Source: RGIG3178 sp963674495 (GTDB lineage: Bacteria; Bacillota; Clostridia; Christensenellales; QAND01). Taken from it: DNA of 64,000 bases. Shown here in pieces: positions 18,010 through 25,467 of this stretch. Below the pieces are notes generated by a model. That model had not been told where the DNA came from, made no database searches, and worked only from the letters and a program-made list of their open reading frames with translations. The first letter of the stretch is position 1; each line of letters starts with the position of its first letter. The DNA is taken from the NCBI GenBank assembly GCA_963674495.2, contig CAXXLG010000001.1, positions 620,001 to 684,000 of the forward strand, in the 5' to 3' direction. The position numbers and the translations under genes were made by a program.

Positions 18010-18791
18010 ACTGCTACGCAAATGAAACAGGGTTAAACGGGAAGAATGCTTGCGTTGCGTTGGGCATGTTTGATGGGGTTCATCTTGGACATGCCGCATT
18101 GCTCAAGATATGCGTTGACAAGGCAAAGAAGGATGGCGTGTTGCCCTTTGTATATACGTACAGCAATTCACCCCATCCTCAAAAGCAACGCGATGTTCAA
18201 GGATTTCTGACAACAGCTGAAGAAAAAATAGCGCTGTGCCGGGACATTGGTATAGAGGATGCCGTTGTGAGGGAATTCACGCCCGCATACCGAGCCATGC
18301 CGCCCGAAGAATTCGTGAATATGCTCTTTGCCGAAAACCGTGTCAGCACATTGGTCTGTGGACGGAATTACCGGTTTGGCATTGATGGGCAAGGCGATGC
18401 AATGCTGTTGTCGCATATGGGACATGAGGCGGGTGTAGGGGTAGTGTGCGTCGATGAACTGATATTTCGTGGTCAACCCATCTCAAGTACGCGCGTTCGA
18501 AAGGCACTGTTGCAGGGTGAATGCTTACTTGCATCAGAACTATTGGGCAGGCCATACGCGGTTGATGTATGTATTGTTGATCAACAAGCCGACTGGCCGC
18601 CGCAAAAAGCACGAATTGGCCCGGGCAGGTATCTGTGTACTTTTAACGAAATAGCGCTGCCGGTAACGGTGCAAAGCGACGGCATTATACTTGTCCACGA
18701 AAACCTGCCTGTAGAATGCCGTAACGGCTCGCTGGCATTTGTGTGCATAGAGCCTAACACATCGGTTCGTGCTTTACAAAGCAGCATCTGA
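18006..18791 (+). CDS. ribF: RibF-type FAD synthetase with degenerate C-terminal domain
   Basis: RibF normally carries FMN adenylyltransferase and riboflavin kinase domains. The N-terminal nucleotidyltransferase is intact: ALGMFDGVHLGHAALL, CGRNYRFG, and ISSTRVRKALLQGE ahead of LLGRPYAV. After about residue 175 the usual flavokinase sequence (Gly-Phe-Pro-Thr-Ala-Asn loop and following beta barrel) is not recognisable. Only about 85 residues remain, against the usual 120-130, for a total of 261 instead of about 310. It may make FAD only. The start is TTG overlapping the truB stop with GGGAG about 10 nt upstream; another in-frame TTG lies at 17988. Confidence 0.88.
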   Translation: MNCYANETGLNGKNACVALGMFDGVHLGHAALLKICVDKAKKDGVLPFVYTYSNSPHPQKQRDVQGFLTTAEEKIALCRDIGIEDAVVREFTPAYRAMPPEEFVNMLFAENRVSTLVCGRNYRFGIDGQGDAMLLSHMGHEAGVGVVCVDELIFRGQPISSTRVRKALLQGECLLASELLGRPYAVDVCIVDQQADWPPQKARIGPGRYLCTFNEIALPVTVQSDGIILVHENLPVECRNGSLAFVCIEPNTSVRALQSSI

Positions 18792-18882
18792 ATGATAACA
18801 TGAAGTATAACCGTATACTAAGGCGTGCGTTTCTCCGACGGCGAACTTGGGATACGGGGATGCAATATAAAGGAGAATCAAC
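18792..18882 (+). promoter_or_regulatory. rpsO leader, possible S15-binding regulatory RNA
   Basis: A 91-bp leader with an inverted repeat AGTATA/TATACT near its start. A GGCGAAC...GGGATACGGGGATGC stretch lies just before the ribosome binding site, recalling S15-autoregulated leaders described in Bacilli. I could not fold it to a confident consensus, so this is an inference from position and partial sequence. Confidence 0.35.
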
Positions 18883-19146
18883 ATGACACAGGAAAGAAAA
18901 AAGGAAATTATTACGCAGTATGCCACCTGTGAAAACGACACAGGATCCCCTGAAGTGCAGGTAGCACTGTTAACAGAACGCATCAACCACCTCAACGAGC
19001 ATCTGAAACAGAATAAAAAAGATCATCATTCCCGTCGTGGATTGTTGCAGATGGTCGGCCGCCGCCGTGGATTGCTCAACTATCTAAGAGTTAAGGACGT
19101 CGAGCGTTACCGGACATTGATTGCGCGTTTGGGATTGCGTCACTAA
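18883..19146 (+). CDS. rpsO: Small-subunit ribosomal protein uS15
   Basis: An 87-residue 16S rRNA-binding protein of the 30S platform. It shows NDTGSPEVQVALLTERINHL, the basic DHHSRRGLLQMVGRRRGLLNYL signature region and the C-terminal RYRTLIARLGLR. The ATG is behind AAAGGAG. The rpsO-pnp pair is conserved in most bacteria. Confidence 0.98.
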   Translation: MTQERKKEIITQYATCENDTGSPEVQVALLTERINHLNEHLKQNKKDHHSRRGLLQMVGRRRGLLNYLRVKDVERYRTLIARLGLRH

Positions 19147-19155
19147 GCCAAGATG

Positions 19156-19186
19156 TAGAGCGGGGATATCTCGCTCTATCTTTTTC
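19156..19186 (+). terminator. Intrinsic terminator/attenuator between rpsO and pnp
   Basis: TAGAGCG (19156-19162) pairs with CGCTCTA (19172-19178), followed by TCTTTTT. It lies just after rpsO and 34 bp before pnp, so it probably sets the rpsO to pnp ratio. Confidence 0.8.
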
Positions 19187-19219
19187 ATATGTTTTGGAAA
19201 TAAGGAGAAGGAGAGTAGA

Positions 19220-21409
19220 ATGGAGAGAGTATTTGAAACGGAATTTGCAGGCCGGACTCTTACAATAGAGACCGGTAAATACGCACAACAGGCAGGAGGA
19301 TCCTGCCTTGTCCGATGCGGCGATACCGCTGTTTTGGCGTGCGCGACTTCAAGCAGCCAGCCCCGTGAAGGAATCGATTATTTTCCGCTTACCTGCGATT
19401 ATGAGGAGAAGATGTATTCCGTGGGAAAGATCCCGGGTGGATTTATCAAACGTGAGGGACGGCCGACAGAAAAAGCAATATTGACATGCCGTTTGATGGA
19501 CAGGCCGCTAAGACCGTTGTTTCCCAAAACGTACCGTAATGACGTACAAGTGGTTGCCACAGTGATATCTGTGGATCAGAATAACGCGCCGGACATCTTG
19601 GCGATGGTTGGAGCATCTATAGCTCTTTCAATCAGCAGCATTCCGTTTGCGGAGCCCATCGGCGCCGTCAGCGTTGGCATGGTTGACGGACAATACGTTC
19701 TCAACCCCGATTCACAACAGCGCGAAGAGTCCCTTATGCATCTGATCGTGGCAGGCACCGCTGAGGCCGTTATGATGGTGGAAGCGAGTGCGAATGAAGT
19801 CACCGAGCAACAGATGCTCGAAGCCATTCTTTTTGGCCATGAAGAGATCAAACGCATCGTAAAATTCATCCGTGATATTGTCGACGAAATCGGCAAGGAG
19901 AAAGTAATACCTCCTGAGCCGGTGACCGATCCCGACTTTGACGCAAAGGTCATGGAATACGCGCAGGACAAGGTGGATTGGTCTCTTGATGTTACCGACC
20001 GCGATGAGTTGCGCGTCAGGCAGGAACAGGTAAAGGATGAAGTGATTGCTCATTTTATCGAGGAACATCCCGATTCAAAAAAACGTATCAGCAGCATTTT
20101 GTATGATATGACCAAGAAGGTCGTTCGAAGCAAAATTGTCATGGATGGCGTGCGTCCGGACGGACGTGCGTTGACCCAGATCCGCCCGATATGGAGCGAG
20201 GTAGGTGTGTTGAAACGCCCGCATGGCAGCGCGTGCTTTACGCGCGGCCAGACGCAGGTAATGTCCATATTGACATTGGGCGCGATGAGACAGGTGCAGA
20301 TACTGGACGGGCTGAGTGAAGAGGATAATAAGCGATATATGCACCAGTACAACATGCCGCCGTATTCCGTAGGCGATACACGTCCTTTGCGTGGACCAGG
20401 ACGACGGGAAATAGGCCACGGTGCTCTTGCTGAACGCGCGTTGTTGCCACTGTTGCCCAACGAAGAGGAATTCCCTTACGCCATTCGCATGGTCAGCGAG
20501 GCTATAAGCTCCAACGGAAGCACTTCCATGGCAAGTGTATGTGCGTCCACCATGGCGCTGATGGACGGTGGTGTACCCATAAAAGCTCCGGTTGCGGGCG
20601 TTGCCATGGGTCTGATCAAGGATGAACAAAACGACAAGATCGTTGTTTTAACCGATATTCAGGGCATGGAGGACTTTTTGGGCGACATGGACTTCAAAGT
20701 CGCCGGTACAAAAAAAGGGATTACCGCGATACAGATGGACATCAAGATCAAGGGAATAGACAGAGAAATACTGGAGCGGGCGCTGCAACAGGCTTTGGAG
20801 GGACGCCTGTTTATTCTGGATAAAATGCTTGAGACCATCTCCGCACCGCGCGAATCGCTCAGCGAATATGCGCCTAAAATCATCTGTATTACCATCAATC
20901 CCGAGAAGATCGGCGAAGTGGTCGGACCCCGCGGCAAAACCATCAACAAGATCATTGAGGAGACTGGCGTCACAATAGACATCGAGGACGACGGCAGAGT
21001 CTACATCTGTACGGCGGACGCTGAAGCGGCGGAAAAGGCCAAAAAGACCATAGAGAACATTGTTAAGGAGATCGTGGTCGGAGAGGTATACTTAGGTAAG
21101 GTTGTACGCATCATCCCCATCGGTGCTTTTGTAGAATTGGTACCGGGCAAGGATGGCATGGTACACATCACCAAACTTGACCGCGGCTATGTCGAGAAAG
21201 TGGAGGACGTTGTCAATATCGGTGACGAGATCTTGGTTAAAGTGACGGAGGTCGACGACAGGGGCCGCATTAACCTCAACAGGAAAGATCTGCTCCCACC
21301 CGATCCAGAGAAGGAGAAGGAAGCGCGCGAGCGTATACAACAGCAGCGTAGCGACCGGAATACCCATGGAGGCGGAGATCACCGAAGGCCGCCACGGCGC
21401 GATAGATAG
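19220..21409 (+). CDS. pnp: Polyribonucleotide nucleotidyltransferase (PNPase)
   Basis: A phosphorolytic 3'-5' exoribonuclease. The 729-residue protein has two RNase PH domains (GKIPGGFIKREGRPTEKA; then RPDGRALTQIRPIWSEVG and GSTSMASVCAS), a KH domain (GEVVGPRGKTINKI) and an S1 domain (GEVYLGKVVRIIPIGAFVEL). A short basic tail rich in Arg, His and Gly follows. The ATG at 19220 follows AAGGAGAAGGAG. The frame extends upstream into rpsO, but that part is not PNPase. Confidence 0.97.
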   Translation: MERVFETEFAGRTLTIETGKYAQQAGGSCLVRCGDTAVLACATSSSQPREGIDYFPLTCDYEEKMYSVGKIPGGFIKREGRPTEKAILTCRLMDRPLRPLFPKTYRNDVQVVATVISVDQNNAPDILAMVGASIALSISSIPFAEPIGAVSVGMVDGQYVLNPDSQQREESLMHLIVAGTAEAVMMVEASANEVTEQQMLEAILFGHEEIKRIVKFIRDIVDEIGKEKVIPPEPVTDPDFDAKVMEYAQDKVDWSLDVTDRDELRVRQEQVKDEVIAHFIEEHPDSKKRISSILYDMTKKVVRSKIVMDGVRPDGRALTQIRPIWSEVGVLKRPHGSACFTRGQTQVMSILTLGAMRQVQILDGLSEEDNKRYMHQYNMPPYSVGDTRPLRGPGRREIGHGALAERALLPLLPNEEEFPYAIRMVSEAISSNGSTSMASVCASTMALMDGGVPIKAPVAGVAMGLIKDEQNDKIVVLTDIQGMEDFLGDMDFKVAGTKKGITAIQMDIKIKGIDREILERALQQALEGRLFILDKMLETISAPRESLSEYAPKIICITINPEKIGEVVGPRGKTINKIIEETGVTIDIEDDGRVYICTADAEAAEKAKKTIENIVKEIVVGEVYLGKVVRIIPIGAFVELVPGKDGMVHITKLDRGYVEKVEDVVNIGDEILVKVTEVDDRGRINLNRKDLLPPDPEKEKEARERIQQQRSDRNTHGGGDHRRPPRRDR

Positions 21410-21432
21410 ATAAAAGCGTATACAGCCCTTTG

Positions 21433-21470
21433 GCCGCCGGCAACGATTATTTTTGTCGGCGGCTTATATT
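21433..21470 (+). terminator. Terminator after pnp
   Basis: GCCGCCGGCAA (21433-21443) pairs with TTGTCGGCGGC (21453-21463) with one G-U pair, followed by an AT-rich TTATATTTT. It ends the rimP-pnp transcript. Confidence 0.8.
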
Positions 21471-21585
21471 TTAGCCCATATCCAAGTATGAAACGATGGA
21501 TCAGCAAATATCAACGGGGCATATTGTCCAAAAACGCGCATTGATAGGGGTATAGAAATGTCCTGATTTAAAACGGAAAATTGAG

Positions 21586-21614
21586 TTGACAACGCGTCCA
21601 CTTTCCTGTATATT
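21586..21614 (+). promoter_or_regulatory. Sigma-A promoter of the tRNA operon
   Basis: A consensus TTGACA (21586-21591), a 17-bp spacer and TATATT (21609-21614). The first tRNA starts 34 bp after the -10 box. Confidence 0.85.
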
Positions 21615-21647
21615 AGCTGGTGTCGCCTGCGAAATGGTGCATATTTT

Positions 21648-21724
21648 CGGGGCGTGGCGCAGTTTGGTAGCGCGCATGCTTTGGGAGCATGAAGCCGGGG
21701 GTTCAAATCCCTTCGCCCCGACCA
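21648..21724 (+). tRNA. tRNA-Pro(UGG)
   Basis: The acceptor stem CGGGGCG pairs with CGCCCCG. The anticodon loop TTTGGGA gives UGG. The T-loop is GTTCAAATC, and the 3' CCA is encoded. First gene of a seven-tRNA operon. Confidence 0.97.
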
Positions 21725-21735
21725 TTGATTATTAT

Positions 21736-21810
21736 GGCCCCTTGGTCAAGCGGTTAAGACACCGCCCTTTCACGGCGGTAACAGGAGTTCGAGTCTCCTA
21801 GGGGTCACCA
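21736..21810 (+). tRNA. tRNA-Glu(UUC)
   Basis: The acceptor GGCCCCT pairs with AGGGGTC. The loop CTTTCAC gives UUC. The T-arm is GAGTTCGAGTCTC and CCA is encoded. Confidence 0.97.
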
Positions 21811-21822
21811 ATACCGATGCTT

Positions 21823-21899
21823 GGGCCCTTAGCTCAGTTGGTCAGAGCGGTCGGCTCATAACCGATTGGTCCGGGGTTCGAGTCCCTGAGGGCCCACCA
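21823..21899 (+). tRNA. tRNA with CAU anticodon (elongator Met, or Ile2)
   Basis: The acceptor GGGCCCT pairs fully with AGGGCCC, so it is not the initiator. The loop CTCATAA gives CAU and CCA is encoded. The anticodon arm GGCTCATAACC also resembles tRNA-Ile2, whose C34 is modified to lysidine. The two cannot be separated with certainty by eye. Confidence 0.93.
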
Positions 21900-21904
21900 A
21901 ATAC

Positions 21905-21981
21905 GGCCCGGTAGTTCAGATGGTTAGAATGCCAGCCTGTCACGCTGGAGGTCGAGGGTTCGAGCCCCTTCCGGGTCGCCA
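21905..21981 (+). tRNA. tRNA-Asp(GUC)
   Basis: The acceptor GGCCCGG pairs with CCGGGTC. The loop CTGTCAC gives GUC. The discriminator is G, as required for Asp, and CCA is encoded. Confidence 0.97.
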
Positions 21982-21987
21982 TCGTAC

Positions 21988-22062
21988 GCTGGTGTAGCTC
22001 AATGGTAGAGCAGCTGATTTGTAATCAGCAGGTTGCGAGTTCGATTCTCATCACCAGCTCCA
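21988..22062 (+). tRNA. tRNA-Thr(UGU)
   Basis: The acceptor GCTGGTG pairs with CACCAGC. The loop TTTGTAA gives UGU and CCA is encoded. Confidence 0.97.
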
Positions 22063-22072
22063 CTCACAACAT

Positions 22073-22157
22073 GGATGGGTTCCCGAGTGGCCAAAGGGAT
22101 CAGACTGTAAATCTGACGTCGCAGACTTCGATGGTTCGAATCCATCCCCATCCACCA
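22073..22157 (+). tRNA. tRNA-Tyr(GUA)
   Basis: A class II tRNA with a long variable arm. The acceptor GGATGGG pairs with CCCATCC. The loop CTGTAAA gives GUA and CCA is encoded. Confidence 0.97.
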
Positions 22158-22160
22158 CAT

Positions 22161-22248
22161 GCGAGAATGGCGGAATTGGCAGACGCGCTAGATTCAGGTT
22201 CTAGTGATCGCTAAGGTCGTGCAGGTTCAAGTCCTGTTTCTCGCACCA
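22161..22248 (+). tRNA. tRNA-Leu(CAG)
   Basis: A class II tRNA with a long variable arm. The acceptor GCGAGAA pairs with TTCTCGC. The loop TTCAGGT gives CAG and CCA is encoded. Last gene of the array, next to the accessory island. Confidence 0.97.
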
Positions 22249-22253
22249 AGCAA

Positions 22254-22296
22254 AAAAGTCCCGAAATGCCCTATGGTAGGACGTTTCGGGACTTTT
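22254..22296 (+). terminator. Terminator of the tRNA operon
   Basis: AAAAGTCCCGAAA (22254-22266) pairs with TTTCGGGACTTTT (22284-22296), a long perfect stem with a T-rich end. Confidence 0.88.
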
Positions 22297-23953
22297 GCTT
22301 TTCTGTAAATTTCAAAACTGGCAACCTTTTGCCAACCCTTGTTTCGTTTCACATGTGATTATTTTTGGAGCGTTTAGCCGTGACATCAGCTACGACGCAA
22401 CGTTAGGCAGGGGCAGCGGATATGTGATTAAGAACGGAGCCAATACGATATACAGCACCAGCCTTGCCTATGAAGACGGTGACGGAACGACTTCTGCGGA
22501 TTCCGGACGCGTATCGTCCATCACAAACGGTGGTGAAACGCTGAGCTATACGTACGATGAGCGTGGTTTCATCACCAAAATACAGGAGGATGCCAACAAC
22601 TATTCCGAATATCGTTATGATGGATTCGGGCAGCTGATCCGCGAGAACTATAAGTGGGGCGCGACCAGTTATACCATAATCTATGCCTACGACGTGGGCG
22701 GCAACATCACGACCAAGACGGAGTATGCATTCGTTGCGGGCGACGGAGCGGTGGGCGCAGCCGTTGACACGATTGCCTATATCTACGACGCCACATGGAA
22801 GGATAAGCTTTTAACCTACGACGGCGGCGACACAATTACCTACGACAACATCGGCAACCCGACGGATGACGGGACATGGGAATACACCTGGACGCAGGGG
22901 AGAAAGCTTCAGCAGATCACGGACGGCAGCACTACGGCGACGTATAAATACAATTCCGACGGGATACGGACGGAAAAAACCGTCGGCGGCACGACCACGA
23001 AGTACAATATCGTGGGCGGGCGTGTGACATGGCAGAAAACTGGCGCGAACAATCCCATCTATTTCCTGTACGATGCCTCCGGAAAACTTTGGGGATTGAA
23101 GTACACCGACGGGAACATGTACTTCTATGTGCGGAACATACAGGGCGATATCATCAAGATCGTCAACAGTTCGGGTACGGCTGTGGTAGAATATGCATAT
23201 GACGCGTGGGGCAACCCGATGGGCACCACCGGCAGCATGGCGGCGACGCTGGGCGTGGACAACCCGTTCCGGTACCGCGGCTACTACTACGACGAAGAGA
23301 CCGGATTCTATTACCTCCAGAGCCGGTATTATAACCCCGAGTGGGGACGGTTTGTGAATGCGGATACTTTAGGCGGTAATATCGGGTCACTGCTAAGCCA
23401 TAATGCGTTTGCATATTGTAAAAACAATCCCATTATGAGAATTGATCCAAGCGGACAATTTCCAATTATTATTGCATTATTGATTGGAAGTTGTGTACTT
23501 ACAGGTGCTGCACTGACTTATAATGTAGCGATTGATGCGGATACAAGATTAAATGAAAAAGAAAAAGAATTGGCAAGATGGGATCCTATAGGATTATATA
23601 ATATACAAAAAGCAGCAAATATAGCAAAGGACCGTATGATTGATATATATCACAAGGATAAAGACAATTGGGAAGGGAATGCTTATAAACATGCTATGTG
23701 GAATGCAGTTATGACAGATCTTATGGGGTATGAAGCGGCAAAAAAATGGGCTGATGCACATGAAGATCTACCGAACAATCCAGTTAAATCAAAGAAGATG
23801 GATCTATATAACAATGAAATAGGAAGACAAATTGCATTGCAACATGCAGGGCAAGGGTATGATGTGTTTTCAAAAGAGATTCTTAATGCTATTGATAGTA
23901 ACGTAACGATTAATAGCACAGATGATATACGTATACGGCTGATGCCAGAATAA
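22295..23953 (+). CDS. 5'-truncated RHS-repeat protein with C-terminal toxin-like tip
   Basis: A 552-codon frame with no signal peptide and a start (TTG) inside the tRNA-operon terminator; RHS-like sequence begins only near 22375. YD repeats follow (SYTYDERGF, EYRYDGFGQL, EYAYDAWGNP), then the RHS core (RYRGYYYDEETGFYYLQSRY, NPEWGRFVNADT, CKNNPIMRIDPSG ending near residue 387). The sequence then becomes AT-rich and encodes a 165-residue tip: a hydrophobic segment (about 389-411) and a domain with H466-x-x-W469, H489-E490 and D503-x-x-N506-N507. That pattern recalls uncharacterised toxin-tip domains such as DUF6973 (from memory). The fragment may be a displaced tip that recombines into a full RHS gene elsewhere. 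Expression as it stands is doubtful. Confidence 0.8.
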   Translation: MLFCKFQNWQPFANPCFVSHVIIFGAFSRDISYDATLGRGSGYVIKNGANTIYSTSLAYEDGDGTTSADSGRVSSITNGGETLSYTYDERGFITKIQEDANNYSEYRYDGFGQLIRENYKWGATSYTIIYAYDVGGNITTKTEYAFVAGDGAVGAAVDTIAYIYDATWKDKLLTYDGGDTITYDNIGNPTDDGTWEYTWTQGRKLQQITDGSTTATYKYNSDGIRTEKTVGGTTTKYNIVGGRVTWQKTGANNPIYFLYDASGKLWGLKYTDGNMYFYVRNIQGDIIKIVNSSGTAVVEYAYDAWGNPMGTTGSMAATLGVDNPFRYRGYYYDEETGFYYLQSRYYNPEWGRFVNADTLGGNIGSLLSHNAFAYCKNNPIMRIDPSGQFPIIIALLIGSCVLTGAALTYNVAIDADTRLNEKEKELARWDPIGLYNIQKAANIAKDRMIDIYHKDKDNWEGNAYKHAMWNAVMTDLMGYEAAKKWADAHEDLPNNPVKSKKMDLYNNEIGRQIALQHAGQGYDVFSKEILNAIDSNVTINSTDDIRIRLMPE

Positions 23954-23962
23954 GGAGGGCAG

Positions 23963-24436
23963 ATGAAGAATCTATTAGTAATAGTTGGATTGATTGTTGG
24001 GAGCATTATTGTGGTTTTGGTTTTAAGTACTTCGTTCCCAATTGAAAAAAGCTATGTAGACAAATTTAGAAACGCTGTTGCTAACGATGGAGAAGAGGTT
24101 ATGATCAATCAAATTTTCGATTTTGATTTTAACAGGGCGTATGTATTACATGCTGAAGATTGTTATATGAGTGGGTCAGAGTTCTCAGAAAATTACAATC
24201 TTGATCTTTCAATTGATGAGGTAGATGAAGAATATACTGAAACGGTTAAAAGAATTATCTTTGTTGATAATCAGGACAGATTTATCTACTTATTTAGATA
24301 TGATACTGCACAGATTGATCCAAAAATAGAAGGGATTATCATTTATCCTACAACAAGAATTAGAAAGTGTCCTACATGGATTGAAGGATCAGTAGGGATT
24401 GAATTCTTGGACATAAAGGAATCAGACTATTATTGA
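23963..24436 (+). CDS. Probable immunity protein to the RHS tip, membrane-anchored
   Basis: The 157-residue product starts 9 bp after the RHS gene with a strong AAGGAGGGCAG site, so both are one transcription unit. It has one N-terminal hydrophobic helix (about residues 3-24) and a soluble acidic domain (DFDFNRAYVLHAEDCY, FVDNQDRFIYLFRYD). I recognise no family. Its place directly after a polymorphic-toxin tip, the AT-rich base composition it shares with the tip, and its small size fit an immunity protein. The membrane anchor would suit a toxin acting at or outside the membrane. This is inference from context. Confidence 0.62.
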   Translation: MKNLLVIVGLIVGSIIVVLVLSTSFPIEKSYVDKFRNAVANDGEEVMINQIFDFDFNRAYVLHAEDCYMSGSEFSENYNLDLSIDEVDEEYTETVKRIIFVDNQDRFIYLFRYDTAQIDPKIEGIIIYPTTRIRKCPTWIEGSVGIEFLDIKESDYY

Positions 24437-24441
24437 CAAGC

Positions 24442-24473
24442 AAGGACAAGCACGGGGCAAGCACGGGGACGAT
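24442..24473. repeat. Degenerate GGGGAC-type repeat
   Basis: The sequence repeats AAGCAAGGACAAGCACGGGG and AAGCACGGGGACGATTTG in the gap after the immunity gene. It shares the GGGGACGATTT core with the hairpin at 24593 and the GGGGACGGTTT unit at 25185. Confidence 0.45.
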
Positions 24474-24592
24474 TTGCAGTGCGCCCCAAAAACGCGACAG
24501 TTTTTAGAAGGGTGTCCCCATGTTTCCTAGATGCTTTGGACTATCTTCCGTATACCGGATACTATAATTAACGTGATCCAATAAACAATTTG

Positions 24593-24616
24593 GGGGACGA
24601 TTTGTTTATCGTCCCC
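24593..24616. repeat. GGGGACGAT hairpin
   Basis: GGGGACGAT and ATCGTCCCC form a perfect 9-bp stem with a 6-base loop, 12 bp before the next gene. It could act as a terminator-like or REP-like palindrome; no T-run follows. Confidence 0.6.
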
Positions 24617-24627
24617 TAGATTCCGAG

Positions 24628-25158
24628 GTGTATTATGAGAATTATTGCGTCAAAATATTTCTTTTTTTAATATTAATCATTGACATGGGTGTTTTTGCAT
24701 TCATTGCATGGCTATTGATTGGGATGGCATATGTCAATTCTGATAAACAAATAACTTTCCTAATCATTGCTGTAGTGTCTTCAATCTTCCCATTATTAAC
24801 ATTTACAGCATCCCGCCAACTCATCAGCATTATTACTATAAACAAGCAAGGTGTTAAAGCAAGTGTTTTTGGCATTCCGATCGCAAGAATTAGATGGGGA
24901 GAAATGGCCGAAGTGGGTATTGGGACGCACAATGATATGGTTTTGGCATATGCATGGATTTACTTTTCAAAGAAACCATTGACCAGGGATGAAAGAATAC
25001 ATATGCAAGGAATCAAAGGGAACAACGATGGCATTAAAATTCGTTTTTCGAAAAAGGCACTTCGAGCGGTCGAAAAGTACTATCATGGGGATATTAAGAA
25101 TCTTCGTGATGATATGAAAGGGCAGTTCCCTGCCAGCAAGTTGAACAATTGGGAATAA
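24628..25158 (+). CDS. Orphan membrane protein with PH-like domain
   Basis: A 176-residue product from a GTG start. Two hydrophobic helices (about residues 8-32 and 41-60) are followed by a beta-rich segment (ISIITINKQGVKASVFGIPIARIRWGE) like the small bacterial PH domains that sit after membrane helices, then a charged C-terminal tail. No family assigned. It lies downstream of a toxin-immunity pair in AT-rich DNA and may be an additional orphan immunity gene. A short ATG frame starting at 24635 is closed early, which supports the GTG frame. Confidence 0.55.
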   Translation: MYYENYCVKIFLFLILIIDMGVFAFIAWLLIGMAYVNSDKQITFLIIAVVSSIFPLLTFTASRQLISIITINKQGVKASVFGIPIARIRWGEMAEVGIGTHNDMVLAYAWIYFSKKPLTRDERIHMQGIKGNNDGIKIRFSKKALRAVEKYYHGDIKNLRDDMKGQFPASKLNNWE

Positions 25159-25183
25159 TAAAAACGGAACAAACAAGGAGAAG

Positions 25184-25250
25184 CAAGGGGACGGTTTTTC
25201 TGCTTGCAAATAATTGATTATTGGGACAAGGGGACAGGTCCCTTGTCCCA
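25184..25250. repeat. GGGGACGG unit and GGGACAAGGG hairpin
   Basis: AAGGGGACGGTTTTT at 25184 is followed at 25222-25250 by a hairpin. In it TGGGACAAGGGGAC pairs with GTCCCTTGTCCCA apart from one bulged G. Same family of G-rich palindromic units as at 24.4-24.6 kb. Confidence 0.55.
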
Positions 25251-25430
25251 GCAAGTTTAGATAGCAGCAATATAGCAATATTCAATTCAAATACTGGTAT
25301 AAAAACTGTAACAAGAAATTCGGTTGGTTTAACCACCAATTTAAGCATCCCATTAACATTAGGTGGTATCTACATCTTTAATTCAAGTGTTGGCGGATCT
25401 ATTATGATACTTGATCCACTATTTCATTAA
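25221..25430 (+). pseudogene. Short fragment, possible 3' remnant of a gene
   Basis: The frame of 69 codons begins inside the hairpin repeat. Its part after about residue 12 (NSNTGIKTVTRNSVGLTTNL, then LGGIYIFNSSVGGS) reads like a normal protein C-terminus rich in Thr, Asn and Ser. No domain recognised. The abrupt fusion to a repeat suggests the upstream part was lost. Confidence 0.3.
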
Positions 25431-25466
25431 GAGAGGTAATATACGAAAAGAGAGGTAATATACGAA
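25429..25466 (+). repeat. Tandem duplication of a 19-bp RBS region
   Basis: The unit aagagaggtaatatacgaa occurs twice head to tail (second copy ending in t after the final a-run), directly before the next start codon. Each copy carries the GAGAGG ribosome binding site; the second serves the gene at 25468. Confidence 0.75.
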
Positions 25467-25467
25467 T

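Noticed and set aside
21501..21725. Minus-strand frame reading GAKGFEPPASCSQS across the tRNA-Pro gene
   Set aside because: This is the well-known false protein made by translating the antisense strand of a tRNA gene; the tRNA explains the sequence fully.
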